Below, piece after piece: positions 44,501-54,833 of a stretch of 64,000 nt of DNA (position 1 is the first letter of the stretch; each line of letters begins with the position of its first letter). The position numbers were made by a program, and so were the translations under genes. The stretch lies in assembly GCA_010093515.1 (NCBI GenBank), contig MU001688.1:159525-223524 (forward strand), in the 5' to 3' direction. The notes under the pieces were generated by a model, which was given only the letters and a program-made list of their open reading frames with translations, made no database searches and had not been told where the DNA came from. The stretch comes from Lineolata rhizophorae. Taxonomy: Eukaryota > Ascomycota > Dothideomycetes > Lineolatales > Lineolataceae.

Positions 44501-44732
44501 GGCGAGGCGCGTGCAAGTGCCTGGCGGCACCACGCGCATCGTGCGCGGCCCCACTGTGGGCAGCGGCACGTCGTTTCCGGTGGGGTTCCGCGAAGAAGAC
44601 GGGGTGAGGACCGCTGGCTTGGCGTGGGGCGCTGCGGGAAATAGCTTGTGGGTGGGCTGCGAAGAAGGGCTTTGGGAGATGAAAGTGGACACCTTTAGCA
44701 GAAAGGGGATGGAGGCTTGGAGCGTGTGTTAA
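41546..44732 (+). CDS. DUF2415 WD40-like protein of unknown function
   Basis: Proposed exons 41546-41565 (20 nt), 41725-41790 and 41897-44732 give 973 residues. Exon 3 and its junction with exon 2 (GTGAGT donor, GCTAAC branch, ACAG acceptor) are secure: they yield RNFYPLSIPVSHYQLRHFIS, the conserved N-terminal segment of this family. The tiny first exon (MAADDFL) is inferred, because exon 2 is open upstream without ATG, and the GTACGG donor and CCCAG acceptor fit the phase. Propeller-like repeats occupy about residues 20-330. The segment GAVRCMLFSPSPWDLLIWAE, followed by DQGRVCVSDLR (around 330-370), matches DUF2415 (PF10313). Residues 480-760 are acidic and disordered. A final repeat-like part ends GLAWGAAGNSLWVGCEEGLW. 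Function unknown; likely a scaffold. Confidence 0.85.
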
Positions 44733-46222
44733 TTAGCTGGAAGCTACAGAAATGGCGAAGACTCTGCTGAAGGGAACACGCGTTTTAAGTACTGGAAGAG
44801 TTCAGCAGGATATGGGACACGCCACCTCCAGTGCTTGCCTTTTGTTAAGCCTGGGATGAGTCTGATTGGATTGACCGGGTTGGGTGGCTGTTCTTTCTGT
44901 TTTGTGTACTTCACTTTTGTGTTGGCTTAATCACTTTTTCTTTGTTTTTCTATCTCTTGTTCTCTTGTGTATTTTTTTTTCCGAGCATGTTTTTTGCACT
45001 CTTGTCATACGTGGGTTTTGTACAGCATCCCTGGTATCTTGCATGGCTCAGCGGGTATTTCTTTTAACGGTGCTGAGGATGGTTCTCAAATGATGGCGCC
45101 CGGAGAGAGCACAACGGGCATGGGTGGCCATTCAACCGGTACAGAGTGGTTTGCCAAGGCTGTGAGAGACCAACTGTGGACAAAAGACAGCATGGACGAA
45201 GATAGTCAAAGCTGTGCCACAAGGCCCACGATGTGGCGTATCAGCCATCAAGGCTGAGAATGATTTGAGTGGCTCAAATCTCGGTCGAGAGGTCATCCAA
45301 CAAAGCCCTCGACCATGACTTCTTTGCTCGGTCACCAAAGGCTTAGTTTGTTAAGTTTCTTACGAGTTGCTTGGGTTTCTTTGCTCTCTTTCTGTTGTGG
45401 TTTTTCACTGTAGCTATAACTCTGGTTTCCGCATTGATATCCCAGGAGCATATTTTCCAGTGGATTCGGTGTTGCCTTGCATCTCGAGGTGACTGGCTGG
45501 CTAGCGATAGGGGATGTTATGTCTAAGTGGGATACCAGGGCTGGTTGAGGCACCTTGATGAGGCGCCTTAGTTGGGTAGTGTAGGTGTTGCGTGTGGCTC
45601 TCTGAATACAATAACTACTCCAGCCCTTTGACTGACGGTTGGGCCTTTTGGATGCCATGATGTCAGGGCATGCAATTACTTTAGCGAATACATGTCTAGT
45701 TGAATTCAGAGGTAGTGAAAGGGTGACATTCTGCAGTCCAACATGATCCGGTCTTGAGTCACGTCATCCCTAGCTATTCCCAACTTGCTTCAAGATGCGA
45801 ATCGGCTAGATAAGTTATGCTATTCCTGATTAGCTCAAACATGATTTGGTATAGACAAGTCCTTTGTGCTTGCACCAAGAAGTACTCCTCGACACCTGAT
45901 TGCCAGTGCTCGACCGATACACCTGCGTGCAGCCGGTCCATCTCGTTCTTGTCTTTCAATGGAATACATTGGCTCCGACTAGGATCATTGGGCCTCCCCG
46001 TACCAACCGTCACAACAAACCAGTGTCCGATACACCATAAACCAAGGCATGACTTCCGGAGGGTCGGTTACCGTGTCGAAATTCCACGCAAGCTCAACGA
46101 AAAGTATTCTTTAGATTTGGACATTCTCTTGCCAGTGGATATAAGTCTAAGAGCTTTAACATTCAGTATATTGCCGCACCAAATCACGTGTCGCTAATCG
46201 ACTATTGATAGGCACCAGGCAT
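44733..46222. other. Intergenic region between convergent DUF2415 and SEH1 genes
   Basis: 1.49 kb with only short, unconvincing frames on both strands. A T-rich stretch at 44930-45000 may be the end of the DUF2415 transcript. Nothing else recognisable. Confidence 0.55.
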
Positions 46223-48044
46223 TCACACATCGGCCCTGCCAGCCCCTATTTCCGCATATTCCAGCCATTGCCCAGTGTGAGATTTCTTCCACGTGCGGAT
46301 CGCGCCATCATCACCCGTAGATACAAGTAGATCACCTGTAAGCAGTATTTGTTAGTGGCACAACTTTCTCCCAAGTGTCACTAAAGACGAGACAGGAAGG
46401 AAATCATTTACCTGCTTGCGAAAACGCCACCCTCCAGACGGCTCCGTGATGTCCCACGAGCTCCGCCATAGGCCTTACATTATGAATTATGCGCCCCGGT
46501 CCCGCTTCTACTACATCTACGCCCAGTCCAGGGGACATTCCCGGGGTAGCCGTCGCAGCGCCCAGACCGGCTCCAACACCGCCAGCACTAGCGGCCCCGC
46601 TTCCCGCCGCTAAACCAGCACCGATCCCGCTGGGTGGGTTCCCGCCCCGCGGCCCACGCATCGTGCGGGCCGACACGGAAGGATCAGAGGCACCCCCCGC
46701 CCCGCCTGCCAATGGGTGCTGGATATGTGGCGACCCGAGCGCCGAGTATGCCGACCCTGTAGGCCCCACTGTACTCAGCGACGTGGTTGAAGTGCCGTGC
46801 GGCTGCTGCTGGGGCTGCTGCTGCTGGGGAGACGCGTGGAGCTCGAAGACCCTGATGGCGCCGTCCTTGCAAGCCGTGGCAAGCAGGTCGTAGCCACGCA
46901 TAGAGCCGTTAGCCCACGCTACGTCCCGCACCAGGCCTCGGTGGCCAGGAAGTTCGGCCGCGACGTAGAACTGGCGGTTGTGGTCTGTGCGGTAAATCCT
47001 GACGGTGTCCATTGCGGCCACGGCGAGCGAGAGGGCGCGGCGGTCTAGCCCGGCCGCGATGGCCTGCCAGCATGGGAGAGGCTCTTTGTGCCACGCGACC
47101 CGGAAAGATGTTTCATCTTGGCGGTCTGGCCCGCCATTGCCAGCACGGTATACGTAGCTGGCCGTGAGGCAGTGCCATTCAGTAAGGCGATCCGGGTCGG
47201 AAGGCTCATGGATAGTTAGATATCCATCACGCGAGACAAGCGCTAGGATTGTGTCCGCTAATTGGTTCTTGAAGTCTAATGACATGAAAGGAACTTTTGT
47301 TTCGCTGTAGTGTTGGTATATGGGTTTGAATCGGCGAGAGCTATTCGGAGTTTCAGTTACGTCTTCAGCCCAGAGTCGGAATCGACCGTCCTCGCTGATG
47401 CTGCCGATGTGAATGCCGCTAAGTGGGCCGTTCCACTTGACCTAGTCAAATTAAGCCGAATTAGGATATGCATAGATATTTTATTGGGGTACTTATGAAA
47501 AAGATGCTAAGGTAAGACAGCATTTAACATATATGACATACGACGGACGACGTTCAACGTAAAATTATGGTCTTGAAAGGAACTAATTTTCGCCAATCCG
47601 AGCACGAAAGAACGTGTGTATACCTAGGCCACAAATATAAATAAAATGGCGCTCTCTAGTGACAGCTAGACTGTCACTTGAGAGGAATCGACGAAGGTAG
47701 AAAAAGGGGTGGCTTAATCAAATTGAGTGATCCGCCATGAATGACATCAAAGCACGGGGAACAAAAGGTAAACCCTACATTGATGGAACAGAACTGGGAG
47801 TAGTAAGTATAAAATGAAAGGATAAAGCACCCACATCCACGATTTCAGCGTCATGTGCCCTCCAACTGTCCACCAACGTCCATTGTTCCGTCGCACCTTT
47901 CTTGGTGTTTCGATCCCAGACTTTGAGCCTTTGGTCCGAACTCGCGGTGACCATGCGAGTGCCGTAGAAGTTAAAATCGACAGCCAAAACCAAGTCTTGG
48001 TGGCCATGAGAGAAAGTTTGGAAGCCTCGCTCCGGATCTGCCAT
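46223..48044 (-). CDS. SEH1: Nucleoporin SEH1, WD40 beta-propeller
   Basis: Three exons: 48044-47835, 47441-46412 and 46335-46223, 450 residues, all phases consistent. Intron 1 is long for this window (393 nt). The last exon supplies DLLVSTGDDGAIRTWKKSHTG, needed to close the propeller. Diagnostic segments are HGHQDLVLAVDFNFYGTRMV, SSDQRLKVWD and SISEDGRFRLWAED. Family role: subunit of the Y-shaped Nup84/Nup107 nuclear pore subcomplex and of the SEACIT/GATOR2-like complex regulating TORC1 at the vacuole. A low-complexity Gln, then Gly/Ala-rich insert (about residues 273-387) interrupts the propeller between blades, longer than in yeast Seh1. Head-to-head with ALG7, 469 bp between ATGs. Distinguished from SEC13 by these segments, though the two are related. 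Confidence 0.93.
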
Positions 48045-48513
48045 GACTGCAAGTCGTCGGTGGCCGGAACCACCCCCGGGAGCCTCTCCGCAGTTCCGTG
48101 CCTAAGCTGGGCGTGCCACAATTGGCTGCCCTAAGTGAAGTACGCAAAACATAAACCGCGCTTCTATGCAACGGCTGCGATCGGCTGTTTCGAGACCGAA
48201 GCCGATAGCTATGCCTTTGCAGTTGACGTGCAGTGCCGGGGGTCTCGGGCGGTCTGCCGGGCGGCGACAATGGCCGACGCAAAGCCACAGCAGAAAAGGT
48301 TCAGGAGAACGCGTCGCTTATTTGACGGCGTGCGCTCTGAGGCCACCTGGCCTACGCGTCCAGGCCCGTCGTCGGTGCATTGCTCTCCTCTAATTGACCT
48401 GCAAACAATGAAAACTCAGCTCCCCATGTATCTCTCTGGCAAGCGAGAAGTGCACCGGTTTGTCTTTTTGCATTTAGATTTCTAATCTTTTAATTCTGCT
48501 TTTCCTCTGCCCC
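48045..48513. promoter_or_regulatory. Divergent promoter between SEH1 and ALG7
   Basis: 469 bp separate the two start codons. No coding sequence is supported. Both genes are housekeeping, so a bidirectional constitutive promoter is likely, but no specific site can be named. Confidence 0.6.
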
Positions 48514-49926
48514 ATGACGGTCGCGACGACATCGCTCACGCGCACTGAGCGCCTGAGCCTCTTCTCTCTCACTGCGGCATGCATCGGCGTCCTGGCCAAC
48601 ACATTCCAAGGCGACGGCGAGCCCCTAATTGCCTCTCTCGCTCTAAGCGGCGTCGCCTTTTCATCCTCTTACGCTCTCATCCGATGGCTTGGCGACACTT
48701 TTATGCGGGCTGGCTTCAAAGGCCGTGACATGTCCAAGTTGCGTCACACGGAGATTCCGGAGACAATGGGTGCCGTGTGCGCCGTGGTGTACCTGCTCAT
48801 GCTCATTATTTTCATTCCTTTCCCGTTCTACAAGGACATCGTGGCGGCGACGTCGGGCGGCGGGAACCGCGATATCGTGCTCGAGGTGCAGCATGTGGAG
48901 CACGGACGGTTCTTGCATCGCTTCCCACACAACAAGCTCGCATCATTCCTGTCAGCGCTGCTGTCTTTGCACTCGGTGGTTATATTAGGTGTCGGAGATG
49001 ACCTGTTCGACATTCGTTGGCGGCACAAGATCCTGATTCCGGCCTTCGCCGCCATCCCAATGCTCATTGTCTACTTCGTCGACTTCGGCGTCACGCACGT
49101 CGTTGTACCCACGCCGCTACGACCCTACCTCAATGGCGCTATCCTTGTCGACCTAGGCTGGCTCTACTACGCATACATGGCCGCCATAGCAATCTTCTGT
49201 CCTAACAGCATCAACATCCTAGCTGGGATCAACGGCCTCGAAGTCGGCCAATCCCTTGTCATCGCTCTCTTGCTCGTTCTCAACGATTCCTTCTACCTGC
49301 TCCTCCCTTCCACTCCCTACCCTCATCCTGCCACCGACTCCCATCTCTTCAGCACTTTCCTCCTGCTCCCATTCATCGGAGTCTCCTTTGCGCTTCTAGC
49401 GCACAACTGGTTCCCCGCGCGCGTCTTTGTCGGCGACACGTACTGCTACTTCGCGGGCATGGTCTTCGCCGTCGTCGGTATCCTGGGCCACTTCTCGAAA
49501 ACACTGCTCCTTCTCCTTATTCCCCAAATCTTCAATTTTATCTACTCTGCACCTCAACTCTTCCACCTCGTTCCTTGTCCCCGACATCGCCTACCCAAGT
49601 TCAACCCCCGTACTAGTCTCCTAGAAAATAGCACAGCAACATTCGTGAAACCGCTTCCTAGGCCTGTTGCAGAGGCGATGAAGTTAATGCATCGGATGAA
49701 GCTTCTCCGAATAAAGACAGATGAGAGCGGCGAGGTTGTTGAGTCGACGAATTTCACTATTATTAATCTTTGGCTTGTTTGGTTCGGTCCAATGCGAGAA
49801 GATAGGTTAGCCATGGGTTTACTGGGATTGCAGACAGCATGCGGTTTACTGGGCTTGTTTGTGCGGCACCGACTGGCGTTATGGGTATTTACTGCAGATA
49901 ACTTGAGCCGGCAGTGGATAAGTTGA
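48514..49926 (+). CDS. ALG7: UDP-GlcNAc:dolichyl-phosphate GlcNAc-1-phosphate transferase (ALG7)
   Basis: An intronless 470-residue polytopic membrane protein, of the length usual for fungal ALG7. Conserved motifs visible in order: GRDMSKLRHTEIPETMGAV (cytosolic loop A type), VGDDLFDIRWRHKILIPAFA (the DD motif coordinating Mg2+ and substrate), SINILAGINGLEVGQSL, and HNWFPARVFVGDTYCYFAGM. About ten hydrophobic segments are evident. Reaction: transfers GlcNAc-1-phosphate from UDP-GlcNAc to dolichyl phosphate on the cytosolic ER face, the first committed step of N-glycan precursor synthesis; the family is the target of tunicamycin. The C-terminal part (RTSLLENSTATFVKPLPR) is the usual regulatory tail of fungal enzymes. 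Essential in yeast, so an intact gene is expected and seen. Confidence 0.97.
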   Translation: MTVATTSLTRTERLSLFSLTAACIGVLANTFQGDGEPLIASLALSGVAFSSSYALIRWLGDTFMRAGFKGRDMSKLRHTEIPETMGAVCAVVYLLMLIIFIPFPFYKDIVAATSGGGNRDIVLEVQHVEHGRFLHRFPHNKLASFLSALLSLHSVVILGVGDDLFDIRWRHKILIPAFAAIPMLIVYFVDFGVTHVVVPTPLRPYLNGAILVDLGWLYYAYMAAIAIFCPNSINILAGINGLEVGQSLVIALLLVLNDSFYLLLPSTPYPHPATDSHLFSTFLLLPFIGVSFALLAHNWFPARVFVGDTYCYFAGMVFAVVGILGHFSKTLLLLLIPQIFNFIYSAPQLFHLVPCPRHRLPKFNPRTSLLENSTATFVKPLPRPVAEAMKLMHRMKLLRIKTDESGEVVESTNFTIINLWLVWFGPMREDRLAMGLLGLQTACGLLGLFVRHRLALWVFTADNLSRQWIS

Positions 49927-50282
49927 TAGTAAGCCTCTCTGAAGTTTTAATGTCTCGAAATTTCTTAAATTTCTTAGACTCTTTCGGGGAACACCTCATG
50001 GTGCGACCTATTTGTTCTGAGTGGTCCTCATGTTCAAGATTTCTACAATATTACTTTCTTTCCCTGCATTCTGAAAGCGACCTGTTGGCACTTTCAGCAT
50101 GTATTATGAATATCGAGCAAGGAGATCAAACCCGTTTTACGTATATGACTTATCCAAAGAAAGATTGCTCAAACTCCCTAACAATGAAGCCATAATTACT
50201 CTGAGGTACGGGGCCACATCCCACCGCGGCATACTCATACATATGGTACGGCTCTCCTTATTTTCATACTTTTCTGCTTGCC
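49927..50282. other. Convergent intergenic region between ALG7 and LEU1
   Basis: 356 bp holding the two 3' flanks. No gene or distinct element seen. Confidence 0.6.
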
Positions 50283-52841
50283 TCACCAATCCATCGGATC
50301 GTCCTTCACTTGCCCTCGATTTGTTTTTGGCACTGGAACGGCTTCCACCATACCACCTACCCCCGTCCTCTTCAAGTAGCCGCTCCCATCCAGCCACGGC
50401 GTGACCATACTTCTCTTTTCTTCAAACCTCTTAATTTTATCCTCGACCTGCATAGTCAACCCGATGTCGTCGAGGCCATTGACCAAGCAGTGCCGGCGGA
50501 ACTCATCGACATCGAAGCGCGCCAGTGCAGAACCGTTGTCGTCGCGAATTACCTGTTCGACAAGATCGACCGTGACAGGCCGACCCCCTCGCGCCTCGGC
50601 GGCCACGGCAGCCAGTTCCAATGAGTCGGCAGGCAACCGCAGCGGCAGCATACCGTTCTTGAAAGTGTTGTTGAAGAAGATGTCGCCGAAAGACGGCGCG
50701 ATGACACATCTGATGCCGAAATCGAGCAGCGCCCAGGGCGCGTGTTCGCGTGACGACCCGCAACCGAAGTTAGGGCCCGTGCAGACGAGAATCTTGGCGT
50801 CGCGGTATGGCGGTTGGTTCAAGATAAAATCCGACTTCTCGTCGCCGGTGGCAGGGTCGTAGCGCCAGGCGTGGAAGAGCGCGGAGCCCAGACCGGACCG
50901 TTTGATCGTCTTGAGAAACTGCTTGGGAATAATGGCGTCCGTGTCGACATTGGCGATGTCCATTGGAGCTGCGATTCCGTTCAGAGTTGTGAACTTGGGC
51001 ATGCCAGCTGACTTGCCAGAGGGTGACTTCGCTTCATGGGCACCTGGATTAGACATTCCAGCGGGAGCAGTCGAGGGTGACGAATCGCCGGCCTCAGGAG
51101 CGTCCAAAATGCGGTCCAAATCTTCGTCATCGCTTACGTCTGCAACGGAGGCGTCTAGCTCCACCTTCGGACTACCCTCAGCCTTTGCCGCGTTCTCCGC
51201 CCAAGTGCCGCTAGCAATCTTGCGCACGTCCGCAAGCTTACCAACAATTGCTGCCGCTGCCGCCATGGCTGGCGACATGAGATGCGTACGACCGCCAGCG
51301 CCCTGCCTACCCTCGAAATTACGATTGCTGGTGGACGCGCACCGCTCCCTCGGTGACAGGATGTCTGGGTTCATGCCCAAGCACATTGAACAACCGGCTT
51401 CGCGCCACTCAAAGCCCGCATCCAGAAAGACCTTGTCAAGACCCTCTTGCTCCGCTTCGCGCTTGACAAGGCCCGAGCCGGGGACGATCATGGCGCGTTT
51501 GAGTCCTGGTGCAACCTTCTTGCCTTTCACAATACGAGCAGCGGTCCGCAGATCCTCGATACGGGCATTGGTACACGAACCAATGAAGATCTTGTCGAGC
51601 GTAATGTCCTGCATGGGCGTACCAGGCTCGAGACCCATGTACTCGAGAGCGCGGAGGCACGACTTTTTACGGGCGTCATCAGCGAAGTCGTCAGGGGACG
51701 GGACTACGCCGGTTATGGGGACCACATCTTGCGGCGAGGTGCCCCACGACACGGTCGGAGCGATGTCCTTCGCGTCGATAAAGACCTCGGTGTCGTACCT
51801 CGCTCCCTCGTCCGACTTCAGACTGGACCAATATTCCACCGCACGCTTCCACTCGGATGAGTTCACCTTCGGGGCTAGAGGCCTTCCTTTGAGGTACTCG
51901 AAGGTCGTCTGATCCGGGGCAACCATGCCTGCGCGTGCACCGCCCTCGATTGACATGTTACAGATGGACATCCGAGCCTCCATCGAGAGCCCCCTAATTG
52001 CAGATCCACAGAACTCAATAACGGCGCCCGTGCCACCGGCCGTTCCAATCTGTCCAATGACGTGGAGAATTATGTCCTTGCTGCTCACCCCCGGACCAAG
52101 TTGGCCGTCGACCTGTACTCGCATATTCTTACTGCGTTGAGTGATGAGGGTCTGGGTAGCCAGGACATGTTCGACCTCGCTAGTGCCGATGCCGAATGCC
52201 AAAGCACCAAATGCACCATGCGTAGAGGTATGGCTGTCGCCGCAAACGACTGTGGTGCCGGGTAGAGTGAAACCCTGCTCAGGACCGATGATATGGACGA
52301 TGCCTTGCCTCCTATCGCCCATCCCAAAGTATGTGAGGCCGAAGTCCTTGACGTTCTCCTCCAAAGTCATGCACTGTGTTCGCGAGTCCGCCTCTTCGAT
52401 GAAGTTGGCAACGTCCTTAAAGTTCTTGCGGGGTGTGGTTGGAATGTTCTGGGGCGAGCTTTGGTTAGATTTTCCGGCGACCCGGGTTGCAAATTGCCTT
52501 GTCTAGCCGGAGACATACATGGTCTGTCGTTACGAGCGTGCAATCCGGTCGGCGAACCTTCCGCTTGGCATTTTTGAGGCCCTCGAATGCTTGCTGCACG
52601 CGTTCTTAGTGAGCTGCTTCCCGGCAGACGTTAGACAGCCACTCACTGGCGAGGTGACCTCATGAACGAGGTGCCTATCTGCGACGCACGTGTCAGCTTT
52701 GGCTGGGCACTGCCTTAATCATGATAATCATGAAAGCCTACCAATGTAGAGCAAAATCGTGCCATCCTCCTTCTCGTCCACGATGTGGTCGCTTAGGACC
52801 TTGTCGTAAAGTGTCTGCGGGGGCTTCACGGCTGAAGGCAT
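50283..52841 (-). CDS. LEU1: 3-isopropylmalate dehydratase (fused LeuC-LeuD)
   Basis: Four exons: 52841-52742, 52678-52647 (32 nt), 52593-52519 and 52448-50283, 790 residues. All donors (GTAGGC, GTGAGT, GTATGT), acceptors and phases agree, and the spliced N-terminus reads [20 protein letters not shown] as in the family. The LeuC-like domain holds the [4Fe-4S] ligands: C361 in IGSCTNAR, and C422 and C425 in GCSMCLGMN. An acidic/Pro-rich linker at about 490-550 joins it to the LeuD-like swivel domain with [17 protein letters not shown] (around 645). Reaction: isomerises 2-isopropylmalate to 3-isopropylmalate, second step of leucine synthesis; cytosolic in yeast. In yeast it is controlled by Leu3; I could not identify a Leu3 site with confidence here. 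Confidence 0.97.
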
Positions 52842-54455
52842 TGCGTGTTCGTGACGGCCAGTGCACGCTTGAGGTCAATGCCGCTCGAATGTCTCGAAGA
52901 CAATCAGCACCGAGAGAAGGAACGGCAATAGTCGGCACGGCGGCAGAGGAGTATGATATAGCAAGCGTCGCGTGTGCTTCGCGGCCCAAGTCCGGGCAGG
53001 GGTCCCGGAGGCATGCCGGGGCACCGATATCGGGCTGCGGGGCCGCCGTTGACAAAAGCCCTGCGGCGACTGGCCGCCACGCCTTGGCCCGGTTCCCAGC
53101 CGCCGCCGCGCGCGCCCTTCGCGCGCCCCGTTTCGGTCCGCCATCGTGCCGATCGGCGCTCGATGATGCCAAGGGCCACGGCCAGCACATTTCACGTTTG
53201 CTGCCGCCCGCCTCTAGCAGCTTGCAACGGGGCTCACGGTCCAACTTGGGCCGTAGGTGCAGTGGAAGCATCGCCATGGCTCCCGCCGCTCGAGATGCGG
53301 AGAAGCCACCAGCCATCAAGCTTTCCGCTTGCGGGTATTGCAGGGCTGCGGACAAAGACGCGCGGCTGATTGGCCGGCCGCGGCGGCGCACGCTTCAACC
53401 TACGTAGTACGTAGTATGGACTACTACCAAGCAGAGCCTCTCGACCGATGGCGCTGCAATGCTCCGACATCGCGGGTTTGCGGGAACACCGGAGGTCGGT
53501 TCTTCTACTTCTTGCTGCGCGCCCCCTCCCGGCCACTCTCGTATCCAGGGAGAGCCGCCCTTCGAGCTATATTCATAGCAAATGGCAAATCCGTACTTTG
53601 ACTTGGCGTTGCAAACCAACGTCTTCAGCCCACTTCGCAGCCCTTTCCTCCCAGGAGTGGCGTGTCTATAAGGAAACCATTGATCCCAAAAGGTCAACAG
53701 TGCCGTGTTTTCTAGCGATATACGTCCTCTCCTGGCCCGGCGAGTGTACGGACGCGGGATGCCCCCTCCATTTTAGCACGTACATACGCATCAGGCAAGC
53801 AGACCTACCCTAGCGGATCGCTCATGCGAGCCACACCCGATCACGCCTCTCTAGATCGGGTTCGCTGCCCGTCGCTGCCCGTCTCCGCGACCGGAGCGCC
53901 TGTCCTCCAACTCCCCGGCCCAGCACCGGGACCGGACCTATCCTCTTCGCAGAGTGTTTTCGTTGCAGCAATAACAGGTGTATTTACTTACAAAGAGGTA
54001 TGGGGGCCCATTTGAAAAGTGCTTCTACTATAGTCGTGTATGCTTGGGTACTCAACGTGTTCCCGGTTCGGAGCTCGCTGGCGAGATTCCATCTCAAGGA
54101 CATTCTCTATTGTTCCATATGAGATGTAGCTTCTAACGAAGTTTTCGGGACTAGGTTAGACTAGACTACGTGCGAGAGGTTTGGGCTACGGGTGCGGAAT
54201 AAACATACCAGTCGTTCATTGCTCTTCGGACTTCACATGAGTATAGAAAGAACAAGCAAGTTATCGGTGTGCCATCTTCAATTCTAAACTTCTCTCGACT
54301 CTGACGGCTCAGCGTATCTGTACAAGCTCCCAGTACCTAAGCTACTAACCATTTTTGGAGCACTCACCACCCCGCTTTCAAGAAACCCAGTCTTAAACCC
54401 TTCCACTCAGACGCAAATTAGAGTGGTCCTACCGCTCGAATTGTTCGTTTGTCGC
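52842..54455. other. Intergenic region upstream of LEU1
   Basis: The first 550 bases are GC-rich with overlapping low-complexity frames on both strands (52738-53391) that look like shadows of composition. A doubled TACGTAG motif lies at 53399-53418. From about 53500 the region is less GC-rich. No supported gene. Confidence 0.55.
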
Positions 54456-54689
54456 ATGCCTATAAAGACAACCCACCTGGCTACTACGCCTGACTTCGCG
54501 CACTCATTCCTGCCACCCTATGGTGAAAGTTCAAATATGAAAGCTCTCCGTTTGGCGAGAGCCAATGTCCAATTCCGCCGAGAACTCCTTTCAAACCTCC
54601 CTGAAGAACTTGCCGCTCATGTCCGAGAGCGCATGCCCCTTAAGCCGACGCTGGTTACCCGGAACGCCCTTCCTCCAGCACCGTTCTAA
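54456..54689 (+). CDS. Doubtful small ORF (77 aa)
   Basis: ATG-initiated frame with a helix-like C-terminal half (MKALRLARANVQFRRELLSN, then LPEELAAHVRERMPLKPTL). The segment looks more protein-like than neighbouring frames, but no family is recognised. It is tail-to-tail with CDC73, with only about 145 bp between stops, so it could also be a chance frame in the 3' flank. Confidence 0.25.
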   Translation: MPIKTTHLATTPDFAHSFLPPYGESSNMKALRLARANVQFRRELLSNLPEELAAHVRERMPLKPTLVTRNALPPAPF

Positions 54690-54833
54690 ATTCTTGCTGT
54701 TTGCAAACCCTATAAAACCGACACAATAAGATCGATCCTCGAAAATAAAAGGATGTTTTGAAGGGAAAATTAATAAATAGAAAGGGAAAACGAAAGAGAA
54801 AAGAGTTCGAGTTTGAAGCGAACATCAAGTTTC

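Noticed and set aside
53857-53883. tRNA B-box-like sequence (GGGTTCGCTGCCC)
   Set aside because: Does not match GGTTCGANNCC and no A box or cloverleaf could be drawn. No convincing tRNA or rRNA gene was found anywhere in the window.
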